Position numbers and translations under genes: made by a program. From positions 35,871,784-35,935,783 of the forward strand of contig JAIUCV010000005.1 of assembly GCA_026724425.1 (NCBI GenBank): DNA of 64,000 nucleotides, read 5' to 3'. Positions within the stretch are counted from its first letter, which is position 1. Every line of letters begins with the position of its first letter. This stretch comes from Erythrophleum ivorense (Eukaryota; Streptophyta; Magnoliopsida; Fabales; Fabaceae). Shown here piece by piece: positions 11,101 to 23,287 of the stretch. The notes under the pieces are model-generated. The model saw nothing but the letters and a program-made list of their open reading frames with translations. It did not search any database and had not been told where the DNA came from.

Positions 11101-14100
11101 CCCCTTTTATCTTCCCCTTTCTGGAAGTCTGCAACTTTTTGCTTGAAAAGCTCTTTTTCAACAGTTCTTAGAGCTTTTGCAGAGAATGGTCACGGAGAAA
11201 GAAGCTAAGCCACAACAAAGCTATTCCAATCTTTGTTTAAGTTTAGACTCTTCAGTACTACCTATTATTCTAGTTTTATTCTTTCTTTTTTCACTGTTCT
11301 TTTTCTTCCCACTTTCTGAATCTTCTTCGCCTTTCCTTCTCACAATACCTATTGCTCTTCTATCTGCACTTTTTCTTGTCACTACAAGGCAAAATAAAAA
11401 AAAAGGTCTGAAGATGTAAATTTGGTTCAGGAGAAGATGCAGAAAGGAGTTACAAACAGAAATTCGTCAGATTAATGAGCAAGAAGCTGAATCCCATTCA
11501 GATTCATTGTTTCCATCTGGTGGTGAAAGTAGCAATGGCTCAGCCATGGATGAAAAGTTTGAGCTAAATGCTCAGAATTCTTCAATCCCATAGTCAAAGC
11601 ATCAATGGCTCAATTCTTGGTGAGAGTTTTGAGCTTGATCAGAATAGTACTAGAATTCTGGGAATCTATGAAACCTTAGCCTCTGACAATGGAATGAATG
11701 GTGTGAAATGCACTGTTTTTCAGCCAAAAAAAAAGCTTCACCATGTGTCATGCAGCAAAGCTAGTGATGGAATGAACAGCTCCGATTCGCTGAATGCATG
11801 AAATGCAATTGATAGGCCGAATGGAGAGGATCCATTCCATTAGATCATGAGGTTTGGCCTTGTGCATATTTTTTCAATGGTTCAGCTTGCTTTAATTTAT
11901 CAATTTCTTTTGAGTGGTGAAAGAATGAGACTATTGCAAAAGCAATTAGATGAGGAATGCTTTGTGAGGAAATGCTATGATATCATGATACTAAGTGTCA
12001 ATTGGCCCACAAATTGTTAGGAATTGCTTTCAGTTATGAATTGAACAAACTTTCATAACTGACAACTGACATGCAATTGGACAATATATCAGATAATTTG
12101 TATTGGTTACAACATTTTGTTTTTCTGTAACTTACTTCTTTGGGGGGATAATAACAGCCTTTTAACTTCTAATTCCCTTTTGTGGTTCGAAGTGCTGACA
12201 AGATTTTGGGATTAAGCAAAATTTCATTTACTCTTTGTGTAGAGGCTGGCATGATATGTGTAACAAGACTCCACGTGCTAGATTGTGTTAGCTGAGGTGT
12301 TTCCGGCCTTCTTTTGTTAATGTTAGTAATTGTTTCTTGATTTTATTATAAGTAATCCCCTGTTCAGTTATATTAGAATTTGCCCTTCCTGACAATGAGA
12401 TCAGGCATATCACGGAACTTCCGAAATGCGAGACAGGAGGATGCACATGAGTACATGGTCAACTTACTTGAATCAATGCATAAATGCTGCCTGCCTTCTG
12501 GAGTGCCGAGTGAATCCCCTAGTGCATATGAGAGGAGTTTGGTTCACAGGATCTTTGGTGGTCGCCTTCGTAGTCAGGTATCTCTTGTTATCTTTCTGCT
12601 GGCTTTTTTTGTTTGGCCGGGGAAACTATGATCAATAACTACTGTTTAGCAATGATTTCCAGTTGATATGTAGCATATAACGAGGGAATCTAAGTAAAAC
12701 AGATGTACATTTGTTTTCTGGAACTGACAGTTCTTGTTCATTTATTATTCTTTTACAATAACAAATGGTATTTGGCTTCTTTTTCAGGTGAAATGCCAGC
12801 AATGTTCCAATTGCTCCAACAAGTTTGATCCATTCTTAGATTTGAGTCTTGAAATATTCAAGGCAGATTCGTTGCATAAAGCACTTTCAAATTTCACAGC
12901 TGCAGAGTGGTTAGATGGAGGGGAAAGGCAGTATCAGTGCCAACGATGCAAGCAGAAAGTTAAGGCTCTCAAACAGCTTACAATTCATAAGGCACCATAT
13001 GTGCTGACCATTCATCTAAAGCGGTTTTATGCCCATGATCCTGGACAAAAGATTAATAAGAGAGTTCATTTTGGCTGTGCACTGGACTTGAAACCTTTTG
13101 TCAGTGGTTCCTATGTAAGCAACTTTTTTCATAGATAAAAGCTGAAACACTTTCTATACATATACCTATACACTGTTCTTGCAATTTCTCAAATGAAATA
13201 AAATGCTACAGATATGGCCCTTATTGTTTTACATGGGGATAACTATTGTCAAATGATGTTTTGCTTATTGTTTCAAATGTTGATCTACGTTGTTTGATTG
13301 CCTTCTATCTGTGTCTGTAACTTAATATCATGGTTATGTCATACTTCTTAACTTTGGCAGGAAGGAGATTTGATGTATTCTCTTTATGGGGTTCTGGTTC
13401 ATTCTGGTAGTAGCACTCATTCTGGCCACTATTACTGCTATGTCCGCACAGCAAATAACATGTGGTACACCCTGGATGATAATCGGGTACTAAAAACAAA
13501 CTGTGTCTAATTTTCTCTTGCTTGTGTTTTGTGGTATAAAATTCTTGGCCACTGATTTTGATAGATATGAAGCTGAACTGAGAAAAAGCATCCAGTTTTC
13601 ATCCAGGAAGGGGGAACTTAGTATGGCATCTTTTCCTCCAACCCCATTCATTAACTATAGCTCCTATAAGTTTGTCATTTTGTTGCTTCGATGTTTATTC
13701 AATTAAAACAGCCTGTGACCATAAGGTTTACGGGTTGCTATCTTCACTGGAAGCTCTAGAGATACCTCCAAGTTCTTGCATATCAGTTAGGCTATTCGTC
13801 CTTAGAACTGGATAAGTACTCTTGCATTTATACACAAAATTTTGGAGGATTATATGCTATAAAATGATCTGCATACATTTTCAACTTTTGTTTTAATGAC
13901 TACACTTCGGATGAATATTTACATGTAGCAGATGCTAGGATGTCCTAATTTTGCTCTCTTATTGAAGTTTCTTATCATTGTAATCCACTCGATGCAACAG
14001 GTGAGCCATGTTAGTGAGCGGGAAGTTTTGAATCAGCAGGCGTACATGTTATTTTATGTTCGTGATAGAAAAAACATTGTTCCCAAGAAACCTGTTGACA

Positions 14101-16639
14101 TATCCCAGAAGGAGAATATGAAAGTGAATGTGAATGTAAGTAAAGCTTCTGCAACTAACCAGGCTTTGAAGAAAGAAGTGGCTCAGACTGTTCAAGCAGA
14201 ATTGTTCAGCAATGCATCTTCCACTGCTGAAGCTCAGAAAAATTCATTAAATACTGATTCTTCAAGGGTTTCCTCTTTGAAGGATTCATCGATTCAGCAA
14301 AGAAATGGCCCTGTATTAGATGATAGCTTGATCCGAAGTAAAGAATCTGTGTCTGAACCATCTTCTCAGGCACTGACACAAAAACGCTCACCAGAAGTGC
14401 TCTCTGTTGCTAAATCAGAACTTGAATGCTTGTTGCCATTAGGTCAATGTGTAAAAGACTATAGTCACCCTCATAATATGAAAAATTTGATTGCTCAAGC
14501 TGCAGACCATATAAATAAATGCAATGAGAATGAAGTTTCAAAAGAGAATGTGAAAGACACTCTCTCCTTGGCATCATCTGTCAGTGACCCTGGAAAAGCT
14601 ACTGCACAACCTATTACAGATGAAACCTCTCAGAAGGTAGATGATTTCATTTCACGAGCCAGTATACTTTTTTGGCAGAGTTGGTACTATTAAAATTTTA
14701 TTGGTTTCTGATCTGTGATTCCTCTCTTCTCGTAGAGTAATGATGTCACAAAAGTTGATGTAGCTAAACCTGGAGGTTTGAGCATGAATACATCAAAGAG
14801 CACTGTTTCTACAACTTCTCTAGTTCAACCAAGCAACAGTGGCAGTCAGGTTTATACATTTTCCCCTTTAAATGCCCTCTGCTTTGAGCCTGATTGTCTA
14901 TGTAACTTGACCTTCCCCTTCCCCCCCCCCCCCACCCCCCCTTTTTCAGGTTGGAGGTTCTGCAACTGGTTCAGTGCGTGATAAAGCAGGTAATCAAGTG
15001 TGTGAAAAGGTTGTTGGTAATCAAGCAGTGGTTCTTGATAAGTCAGGAAGAAGATCAATGGATATTGAGGGTCTTAATCACAAGCGCTTCAAAAAGTCAA
15101 GGAAGAAGCTTTTGAAGTATCAGGTTTCAAGATTGCATGTTCGCTCCACCTTCCTTGTCATGGCGTCCTTAGGCCTGTGGAAGAAAAAGAAACACAAAAA
15201 ATTCAAACACCAGACTTCGGATGTAAAGAGTCTGAATAAAGATAAGTTGGATGAACATTTCTTCTCATCAGATGTAGGGCCATCAACATATGGGCAAGTT
15301 CCCCTGGGGTCAAGTCGTGTTGGGAGTATGGGAGCACAGGGTGCTAATCACCTGGCATCTATGAACTCAGTTGGTGAATCTGTGATGGAAAATATTGCCA
15401 GTGGAGAATTTAGAAAGAGAATTGATCAGAAGGCTGCTGTGCTTGCTACTGCTAAGCACGTAGAAAAGATCGCTGGGCATAGCTCAGTTGCAAACCAATG
15501 TGATGCTAGGCAACCTGAAAGGCTACAAGGTGATAACAGAGAACAAATGCATGGTAGTTTGATGAGTAAGCTTACCCCAGGTCTAGAGGGTGAGTTTTTA
15601 TTAATACTTCTCTCATGGTTCCTGACTCGCATAATACATAAAATTTGTGTTCTGCTGCTTAGTTCCATTGCTGCTCTAGTGATGTGCATAGCGGAGTTGA
15701 ATTTTTGTTGTTTTGTATTTTTACAACTACTTATTAAGTCTTGGTACCTTGATATTTGACGTGACTGTTCTTTGTTTGGATACAGTTGCACGATGGAATG
15801 ATGTAGAATTGCCTCCACCTCAATCCATGGAGTCAAAGAATGACAAGATCATCAACATTGGATATGTTGGGGATGAATGGTAAGTCTAATCTTAAACTGC
15901 TTTTTATCTTTAAGCAAAGATGACATGGCAAATAATATGGCTTTATTTGACAAGTCATCATATTCAAATAATGTATTTGAATCATATATATGCGAGCGCG
16001 CGTGTGTTTGTGTATGTGAGAGAGAGAGAGCCTAAAATTGTACCTTGGCTGCTGTTATACCCAAAATGTTTACAATGACGTGTAGACTCACTTGATGTAG
16101 GAAACCTTATTGTTGATATAATCGCAATGGTTTGGTGGGGAGATAAGAAGTATGAATACTTGTATTTTGGAGCTGTATTGGGTAGTCAATTACTCATAGC
16201 TACTTATCCAAGATAGATCTTTTTTTTTTTCTCTGTTGATATTTTTGGTCTAAAACTTTTCAAATGGAAGCTATCACATGTTTAAATGGCTGAGACACAA
16301 ACAGTGTATTATTTATTATATACATATAAACATGTTTTTAATTTAATTTATTGCCATATTTTCTTTATATCCGACATTATAGTAATGGATGTTATACTAT
16401 TAAATGCAACTGCATTGGACTGGCTGTTAATTTTATATGTATTGCTAATTATAAATTTAATTCTTGTCATTTTAAAATATGACAGGGATGAAGAATATGA
16501 TAGGGGGAAGAGAAAGAAGCTAAGGCGCTTTAAGCATAGCTTCGGTGGGCCAAACCCTTTCCAAGAAATTGCGAAATCTCAGTTTAAAAAGGCAAAGTTG
16601 GACCAATGTAGCTCAGGCAATCCCCCATTCAGGATATGA
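8111..16639 (+). CDS. UBP23: Ubiquitin carboxyl-terminal hydrolase, UBP23-like (USP family), 11 exons, one frameshift in exon 1
   Basis: Cysteine protease (C19) that removes ubiquitin from proteins. Exons: 8111-8408, 9694-9808, 10039-10149, 12405-12577, 12788-13114, 13361-13486, 14001-14636, 14736-14849, 14950-15589, 15786-15879, 16486-16639, all GT-AG. The Cys box GLRNLGNTCFLNS is in exon 2. QEDAHEYM is in exon 4, the Cys-rich zinc-binding pairs CQQC and CQRC are in exon 5, and the His box SGHYYCY with WYTLDDNRV is in exon 6. Exons 7-9 encode a long Ser/Lys-rich tail, and the conserved C-terminus DEWDEEYDRGKRKK follows. Without the lesion it would be about 928 residues, close to the family. 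Exon 1 is 298 nt but needs 297: C5 at 8281-8285 has one base too many, and after it the expected DPELSFGIT continues in the next frame. No other lesion was seen. Start 8111 (MAESS) fits the family better than the in-frame ATG at 8072. Confidence 0.9.
10150..12404 (+). other. Large third intron of the UBP23-like gene
   Basis: The donor GTATCC follows the Cys codon split by the intron, and the acceptor ATCAG precedes GCATATCACGG. At 2,255 bp it is by far the longest intron of this gene. It contains a poly-C run at about 10276-10291 and an embedded decayed gene (11186-11801). Confidence 0.8.
11186..11801 (+). pseudogene. Decayed small membrane-protein gene inside the UBP intron
   Basis: A frame from ATG 11186 encodes about 77 residues: a polar start (MVTEKEAKPQQSYSNLC), then two hydrophobic segments likely to be membrane spans, then a basic stretch. 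It breaks at an A-rich run near 11400. The acidic, Ser-rich continuation lies in another frame (around RRRCRKELQTEIRQ, then AESHSDSLFPSGGE), is stopped by TAG near 11592, and resumes in a third frame to the stop at 11801. The order of a hydrophobic N-terminus and an acidic Ser-rich tail resembles small plant membrane proteins of unknown function. I cannot name the family. It is not part of the deubiquitinase, and at least two frame breaks make it a pseudogene. Confidence 0.45.
14920..14945 (+). repeat. Poly-C tract before the exon 9 acceptor
   Basis: An almost unbroken run of C's followed by TTTTTCAG forms the pyrimidine tract of intron 8 of the UBP23-like gene. Its length is likely to vary between copies and is error-prone in sequencing. 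Confidence 0.8.
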
Positions 16640-17370
16640 TGCATGAGGACTAATTGCCTTATATTGTCTGTGAATTTCTGGTAGAAATTAGCAATTTGTC
16701 GAGCTGAAATTGTAATGAGAACACTTATTCATTTTCAAAGTTTTGTATTCCTAGCATCAATTTGCCTTTGGGGGCAGATGGTTAGGTTTACCATGTGCTT
16801 GTAGGGTATTTCTCTTTTCAGAGAACTGTTAGCTGCATTTCAATGACACCTTGTATTTCTGATGTAGCTACATTAAGTGGCTTAGAAATTTTGTTCCTCT
16901 CAGTTTAGTTTTTACCTTGGTCCAATCATGATGAAACATGTAAACTGTTTTCTGTATCCATGATCTACTGGATTTGCATTTGATATTTGGGCTATGTATT
17001 TGAGGACAATGTAATCTCTGTATTATTTTATGTTTTCTGATTCTTGCATCCACATATGATTTTCGTTTGGCACATCAACGTTCATCCTAAAAAGCTGTCT
17101 CATACGGCTGTTGATTCGAAAGGTTATTCCACATTTTTGAAGGGTTGAACATAGTTTCATGGGGTTAAATTATTTATAAATATTTTAAATTTTAAATTAT
17201 TATTTTTATCTACTAATTGTAAAATTTCTAAGTGTTATTAATATTGAGTTAATATATAACAACAAAAGTAAATTTTGACAATAATTCTAATTTACTTGTG
17301 TCTTCAAAGTCATAAATCATTATTGGATATTTAATTACATTGGGAGTCTTCAGTTTTATTAATATTTAAT
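16640..17370. other. 3' flank of the UBP23-like gene and intergenic DNA
   Basis: T-rich, non-coding sequence follows the stop codon and probably includes the 3' UTR. It then grades into AT-rich intergenic DNA. No other gene is seen. Confidence 0.5.
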
Positions 17371-17598
17371 TGATAGAAGAAAAATACCCATAATTTCACC
17401 TGCAACAACAAAATAAACAAGAGCTAGAACTTAGTGGAGAAGGAGAAAAGCACCGCACTGTCCCTCTAAAAATAGACTGAGCTATTGATAGAAGAAAAAT
17501 ACCCATAATTTCACCTGCAACAACAAAATAAACAAGAGCTAGAAGTTAGTGGAGAAGGAGAAAAGCACCGCAGTGTCCCATTGAAAATAAACTGAACT
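17371..17598. repeat. 115-bp tandem duplication
   Basis: The sequence starting TGATAGAAGAAAAATACCC is present at 17371-17485 and again at 17486-17598 with only a few differences. It is a recent local duplication. No reading frame or regulatory meaning is visible. Confidence 0.9.
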
Positions 17599-17983
17599 AA
17601 AAGAAGTCAAAGAACACACTTGGCCCATATCACATGCCTTATAATAAAATTAGGTACCACAATGGATTCTTGCCCTAGTATTCCCTGGCAATTAGAGTTA
17701 TGTAATGTGAGCCTCTGGATTTTGTGTTAGATTCAAATTATCACGTTACATTTAAATTCTATTACTTGTAAATATTTGAAAACCAATCATAAAAAACGTA
17801 GAATAAAATCTTCTTAAATTATTTGTAATAAACACAAATCAATTAGTTCATTTAAGTTTATTAAAAATGTCCCGTGAGCCTTTAAATCGACTATCATCTA
17901 TTCTTGTTCTTCTTTCTTCGGCCGTCAAGTCTCCTTAGCATCCAAGGCTGTGTGTAATGCCCAATGGGAAAGGACCACCTTTC

Positions 17984-18007
17984 GGCTTTTTGACATTGAT
18001 GCTTAAA
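17984..18007 (+). repeat. Left arm of an inverted repeat around the PMD gene
   Basis: GGCTTTTTGACATTGATGCT plus TAAA pairs in inverted orientation with 21608-21631 (22 of 24 bases match). Weaker similarity continues outward through a GGGAAAG motif and a TTCTTGTTCTTC-like stretch. The arms point inward towards the PMD gene and may be remnants of terminal inverted repeats. Confidence 0.5.
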
Positions 18008-18085
18008 AATTTAAAACTATTCACTTAGACACGCCGCCACAAAAACTATTACCCCATATGCTTATTTTTTTTTTTAAATAATTAG

Positions 18086-18142
18086 TGGGTCGCGACCCAT
18101 TTAAAATTTTATGTTAGTCGCGGCATTAAAAATGCCGCGACT
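18086..18142. repeat. Two GC-rich palindromes in AT-rich DNA
   Basis: TGGGTCGCGACCCA at 18086-18099 is a perfect 14-bp palindrome. At 18116-18142 the arms AGTCGCGGCATT and AATGCCGCGACT flank three A's. Both are CpG-dense in a surrounding that is almost only A and T. They lie downstream of the PMD gene, inside the inverted-repeat arms. Confidence 0.85.
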
Positions 18143-19324
18143 CGTTTGGTAAAAATGAATAATTAATTGATGGAAATGAATTTGTGGAAATGAATAATTA
18201 ATTAATATTATATTATATTATTAATATAATTTGTTATATTAATATATAATATATTATATATTATATAATTTAGATTTGATATACTTAATTATATTATAAT
18301 TGGTGGAAATGAATAATTAATATATTATAATTTGTTATATAATTTAGATTTGATATATTTAATTATCTTGTATTATTTAAATTATTTAGAATGATAATTA
18401 ATTGAAATTTTATAAAAAATATGTTTGTGTAGTGTAATTAAAAATTTGAATAATATAATAAGTGTATACCTTTTTAATAATATTGTGATAAATATATAGT
18501 TTTTATAAATAATTGTATAATTTTGTAGAGAATTTAAAAATTTGTTATAATATTTTTAAAAAATTATATGCTTATTATATTTTAAATAATAAAAATTAAT
18601 AGTAAAAAAATTATTATTAAGTTTAATCTTATCGAGATTTTTGAAAAGTTAAAAATTATAAAGAAAATACATTTATTGTAAAGAAAATGTTAAAAATTAT
18701 AAAGAAAATTGTTATTATAAAGAAATATTTAGATTAGATTTTTCTCTTTTTTCCTTTTTTCTTAATCAACAAAAAAAGTCAAAAATTATAAATAAAATAC
18801 ATTTATTGTTATTATTATTATTATTATTAAAATAACGTGAATGGTTATAAATTTTTGTTCTATTTTTTAAAAGTAATAATTAAATTTTTTAACATTTTAA
18901 TATTGTATAATGAAGCGTGTAATTATTTTTTCAAAAACAAAATACATCTATAAGAAAAAATACTAAGATTTAATATTGGAAGTCATGAAAATCAAAGAAA
19001 TATATATAGATTTGTAATTATATATGTTAATTGTCTTTTTCTTTCGCGTACGACAGTGAATAAGCCGGTCACATGAGTTTAAATAATATAACACATCTGA
19101 ATAACTATTTAGACTAAAATTTCATTAATTTAATTAAAGTAAAGATATATACCGATATTATATACTCACAATTTGAAGCGTAGCTATCAAAGTACTTTAC
19201 TGTATACAAAACGGATTGTAACTATTAAGATAAAAGGGAGAAATTGAACATTTTACTCAATATGTCCTCCAATCCCACATCTGGGTCTTTGGCGTAAGCG
19301 CTGGGGACGGCGTTAAAGTGGCTC
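18143..19324. other. AT-rich sequence 3' of the PMD gene
   Basis: Very AT-rich, no coding signal on either strand. It includes an (ATT)n run near 18810. It probably includes the 3' untranslated part of the PMD gene close to 19270-19324. Confidence 0.5.
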
Positions 19325-21589
19325 CTATTCTGCTTCTTCTACTTCTGCTTCTTCTTTTTTATCATTATTCTCATCGGTTGATCTAGTATTTGGTTGACGA
19401 TGAGGTTGAGGGGATTGAGCAGGGGGAATTGGTTGATCAGGGGTGAAAACCCCCTGCTGGAAAGATGGTCTCCATGGTTCAGAAGGTGCACCAGCATACT
19501 CTGCACTGAACGCAAACGGATCGGAAAATAGAGTGGTGAAGGAGATACCTCTAGCCTCCATAGTTTGGGGTGGCGGAGTGGAGAAGAACGGTTGAGGAGC
19601 TAGTGATGTGAAGGACGACGAACCACTCCCAGGAGCAAAAGAAGGACCAGCACCCCCAATAGATGAACAAGACCCAGGTGCGCCAAATGATGGTGCACTA
19701 GAAGAAGGACCAACACCTGCATAGTCTGCAAATGATGCAAAAGGACGTGGCTCTTCAGTTTCTTCATGCACAGGTGCTGGCGTGTAAGAGGAGGATGGTG
19801 CATCTGTCTCACATCTACTGCCACGGGTGACATCTGCTAATGGCTGTCTAGTAGATATAAAACCATGTCCCCGCTTTCCTGGGCGAGGCTCTGGCTCTGG
19901 GGGTCTCTGCAAATGAGGAGCGGGTGGAGCAGACTGAGAGACCAACATCTCTCGATGTTCACCCAAGGCCTGCAGCATCGTCCTAACATCTCCACGGGTC
20001 CTTTCCCTAAATCGGGTATAATCAAGCGTAGGAGGATCGGCAATAGACAGCATATATAGGTTGTCCAGTATATCAGTCTGTGGAAAAAAAAAAAAGATTA
20101 GCCGTTACGAAGTTGGAGAAAAACATGCACAAACAAAAGAAAATAAAAGGAAAGAAAAGGTCATACCACAAAACCTTAAGAGCCACTCTCTGGATGGATC
20201 CACCGTCGCGTATGGCGCCAATACCAACACATATAATCAGATGAGCGATCCAATGAAGAAACATGTGTGTCTGCTTGGGTAACAACCTGCTCCCACAGAT
20301 TCCATGCGGAGATAAATACCATGTGCTCTTGCCGCCAATCTTTATGCATTTTTCCTCTTAGTTGCAGAGTATGCAACGATCCCACATTAAACGGTGTTTG
20401 AGGGATATGCTGTTGTTGACCAAATTGGCGGAGAACTTGGTCTGCATGATGAAATTCAACGAGCCAAAAGCAAATAATAGGTACAGACGCCCGCCATATA
20501 TTTGAACTCACTAAACAATAGTTTGGAATTAACTGTTGGACACTCGGATGGTCATATGACTGCCAAATGAACTCATCATCTTTCATCTTATCTAACAATA
20601 TCCTATAAGTCCGTATTGCCTCAGTGGTTGGACGAATATGATAGGGGACACGCCTCCATCTGAAACCCAGCGGTGGTCCCAATGGATATATTTCCATCTG
20701 AGGGTCTGCCTGAGTAGGGAGAGGTGGAGCCAGGCGCGGGAAACGATCCCATACCCATAAATGCAACAATGTTAAACAACCACCAATATTGACTTCAGTA
20801 TAATTAGTTGCACCACACAATTCTCTATACAAGTGGGTCAAAACTGCAGATCCCCAACTATAATGACCAGCCTCATCGAAATCGGCAAGTAATGGCAAAT
20901 ACATCAACATCAACATCACCCTATGTCCAGTCCGATCTGGCATCAAATATTCCCCAATCAACCTCATGATGTATGCTCGAGTAAGTTGCTGTATGGTCTC
21001 ATCATCGGCACCATCCGGTAAGGCTGCAAATGTCTGGGCAAGCCATGGGACACTGAGGCGCTGTCCATCCATGATCTCTGGGGGTGGAACCACTCCGAAT
21101 AACTGTTGACACACGGTTGTCCAGTTGTAATTTGTTCGGCTTGAAACAACTTGTCCAGCACAGGGGAGGCCAAGCTGAATAACAACATCTTGTAAGGTGA
21201 TAGTTGCCTCTCCCCTGGTCAAGTGAAAGGTGTGGGTTTCGGGGCGCCATCTCTCCACCAGAGCTGAAACTAATGCTGCATTAAAGTCAAACTGGCCAAG
21301 TCGAGAAACTCCAAAAAAACCAGATCGGAGTAGGTACGGAACAATGGCAAGTGGAGGATCAAAGATGTGATCCTCCTGTGCTATCCGTCGTATACGTAAA
21401 ATGCGATCAGCCTGCAATGCGCATCTATGTTACTAACATAGGATAATATAGAATATGTTAAACATAATTACTTTATCTGTGTTATCTTACCTGTCCCTGC
21501 CATATGGCCTGTGAAACATGCCGAGTCTGTAAATACAAAAGGGAGTCATCCTCAGGTCCAGGGTCTACAACGCTCGGATGACCAGCCAT
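19325..21589 (-). pseudogene. Plant mobile domain (PMD) protein, MAIN-like, with a premature stop
   Basis: PMD proteins (PF10536; MAIN/MAIL1 in Arabidopsis, often annotated as 'phosphatase 7 long form homolog') act in the nucleus in silencing and genome stability, and the domain also travels in transposons. Three exons are readable on the - strand: 21589-21491 (MAGHPSVVDPGPEDDSLLYL...), 21411-20167 and 20077-19325. Exon 2 holds the PMD core: FHLTRGEATITLQDVVIQLG, then LPCAG, then HLWVWDRF, then RWIHPESGS. Exon 3 is a Pro/Ser/Gly-rich, acidic tail. The introns are phase 0 with good GT/AG sites (donor GTATGA; T-tract then CACAG). A TAA at 20178-20176 lies three codons before the exon 2 donor, so the predicted product stops after about 444 of ~698 residues. 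Either this is a recent nonsense mutation, or the short form is the real product and exon 3 is untranslated. Confidence 0.75.
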
Positions 21590-21607
21590 TGTGCATGTTT
21601 AAACATG

Positions 21608-21631
21608 TTTAAGCTCCAATGTCAAAAAGCC
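21608..21631 (-). repeat. Right arm of the inverted repeat around the PMD gene
   Basis: Read on the - strand it is GGCTTTTTGACATTGGAGCT plus TAAA. It lies 19 bp upstream of the PMD start codon and mirrors 17984-18007. It falls in the likely 5' leader of the gene, so it could also be a duplicated promoter/leader rather than a transposon end. Confidence 0.5.
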
Positions 21632-21745
21632 ACCAACTTTCCCCCACAAACTTCAGAATTCTCTTTTTTTTTTCTCCCCATTTTTCAGCAAAGGAAGAAC
21701 AGGGACGACAATGAAGAACTCTTCGCTTAGCATCGCTTGAGGTAG

Positions 21746-23287
21746 ATATATCAGTTGTCAATATCTTGTTCATCTGGTAAGTTTAATTTTGAAAAGTTAG
21801 TAAATTTATAAGTTGGTCTTTAAAAATTAATAAATTTTTGTGTATTAGGCATAGTTTAAAAATCTAGACTAAATCAATCAATCAAACTAGTGAACCAACA
21901 CTGATTTTTTAGTCCTTTGATTTTGGTTTGATTGACCTTAAGAATTAATTAAGCAGAAAATAACTCAAACTAGTAAAAATCAATTGGTTTGACATTGAAC
22001 CAATTTTTTTTTTTAAGTTTAAATCAGAGATTTGATATTTTATAATAAAAATTTATAATATTTATTAAATTCTATGTAACTCATTTTATATAAATTTTTT
22101 GTTATATACAAAATACTTTAAGTAATTTTGTATTTTTAATTATTTATATTTATTTTGACTTGACTTAATTATGATTAAATTATTAAACTGTAAACTACTC
22201 TCTATCTTAATTCAATGATCAATCTGAACATTAAAACATTATTCTCAGGTTTTTGAATATTTTAAATTAATTAATAAAAAGAGTAAAGTACAATGATTCT
22301 CTTATTTTGGAACACTAAACTTAGACTTAATAATTAGAGACTAAATTATTAATTTAGTCTATTTCACAACAGCAATTGATAAGAAGTATTGAAGACTGCA
22401 AATATATATATATTTTTTCCACCGAAAACCGCAAATCATGGTAACCCACTTTCAATATTTAAATCAATGGTCAAATGGGATTGAGGCATCGATAGTTCTT
22501 TAAATAGTTACCATAGCTTTTCCTTTTTCATTTTCAAAACTATAATCTGCAACCTAAACTTGTAATTCTCTTTTTGACTTTCCCAATCAACTTTCTAACA
22601 TCTGTGTAGATGCAACAGATGAGGATATTAAATTCAAACAATTAAATTTATCTCAATTTTTGAAAGTAAATAAGTATTATATGAAATATTAATTGATTGG
22701 CAGAGAATGATTCCATTGATAAGATATGCTATTGATGCACCAAAAAGGACTTTTTTTGGGTTACGATGCATCATTAATTAATTTATTAAATGTTGCTAAT
22801 GATGCATCCGGATCGCCGCACAGCAGGGCATGTTGGCAGACATATTCCTTTAAGAAAAAAAAAATTAACTTTTATAAAACACTTTGAATCGTTTTGTACA
22901 GCACAGCAATAACACAATAAGACATCTCAAGTGGTTGATGATGTATAAGGATAGTGTGACTGTTCTGAAAAAAGAAAAGAAAAAATTACATCCAAAATTT
23001 TAGGCCTTGTAAAGTTTACAACAAAAAATTATAAAAATTAAAATCATTTTTAAAAATCATAATTATTATCAAATTTTAAAAGATTTATAGTTAAGGTTAA
23101 AGGATTTGTTACTGTATTTAGAAGAACATCTTTTAAATCTAATAATAAATTTTTTAAAATTTAATGATAATCATGATATTTAAGTATACTTTTAATTTTT
23201 AAAATTATTTATTATAAATTTTATAAAATATGTGTCATTAGATATAATTTTTTAAATATATATATATAGCTCTTCCTCGTATGGTGT
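21746..23287. other. Intergenic, AT-rich, no gene seen
   Basis: No coding signal. The stretch at about 22986-23220 is AT-rich with self-complementary words and could be another degraded miniature element, but its ends cannot be set. Confidence 0.5.

Noticed and set aside
19600..20285. Alternative frames over the PMD gene on both strands
   Set aside because: They are shadows of the PMD exons; the spliced - strand model has motifs and matching splice phases.
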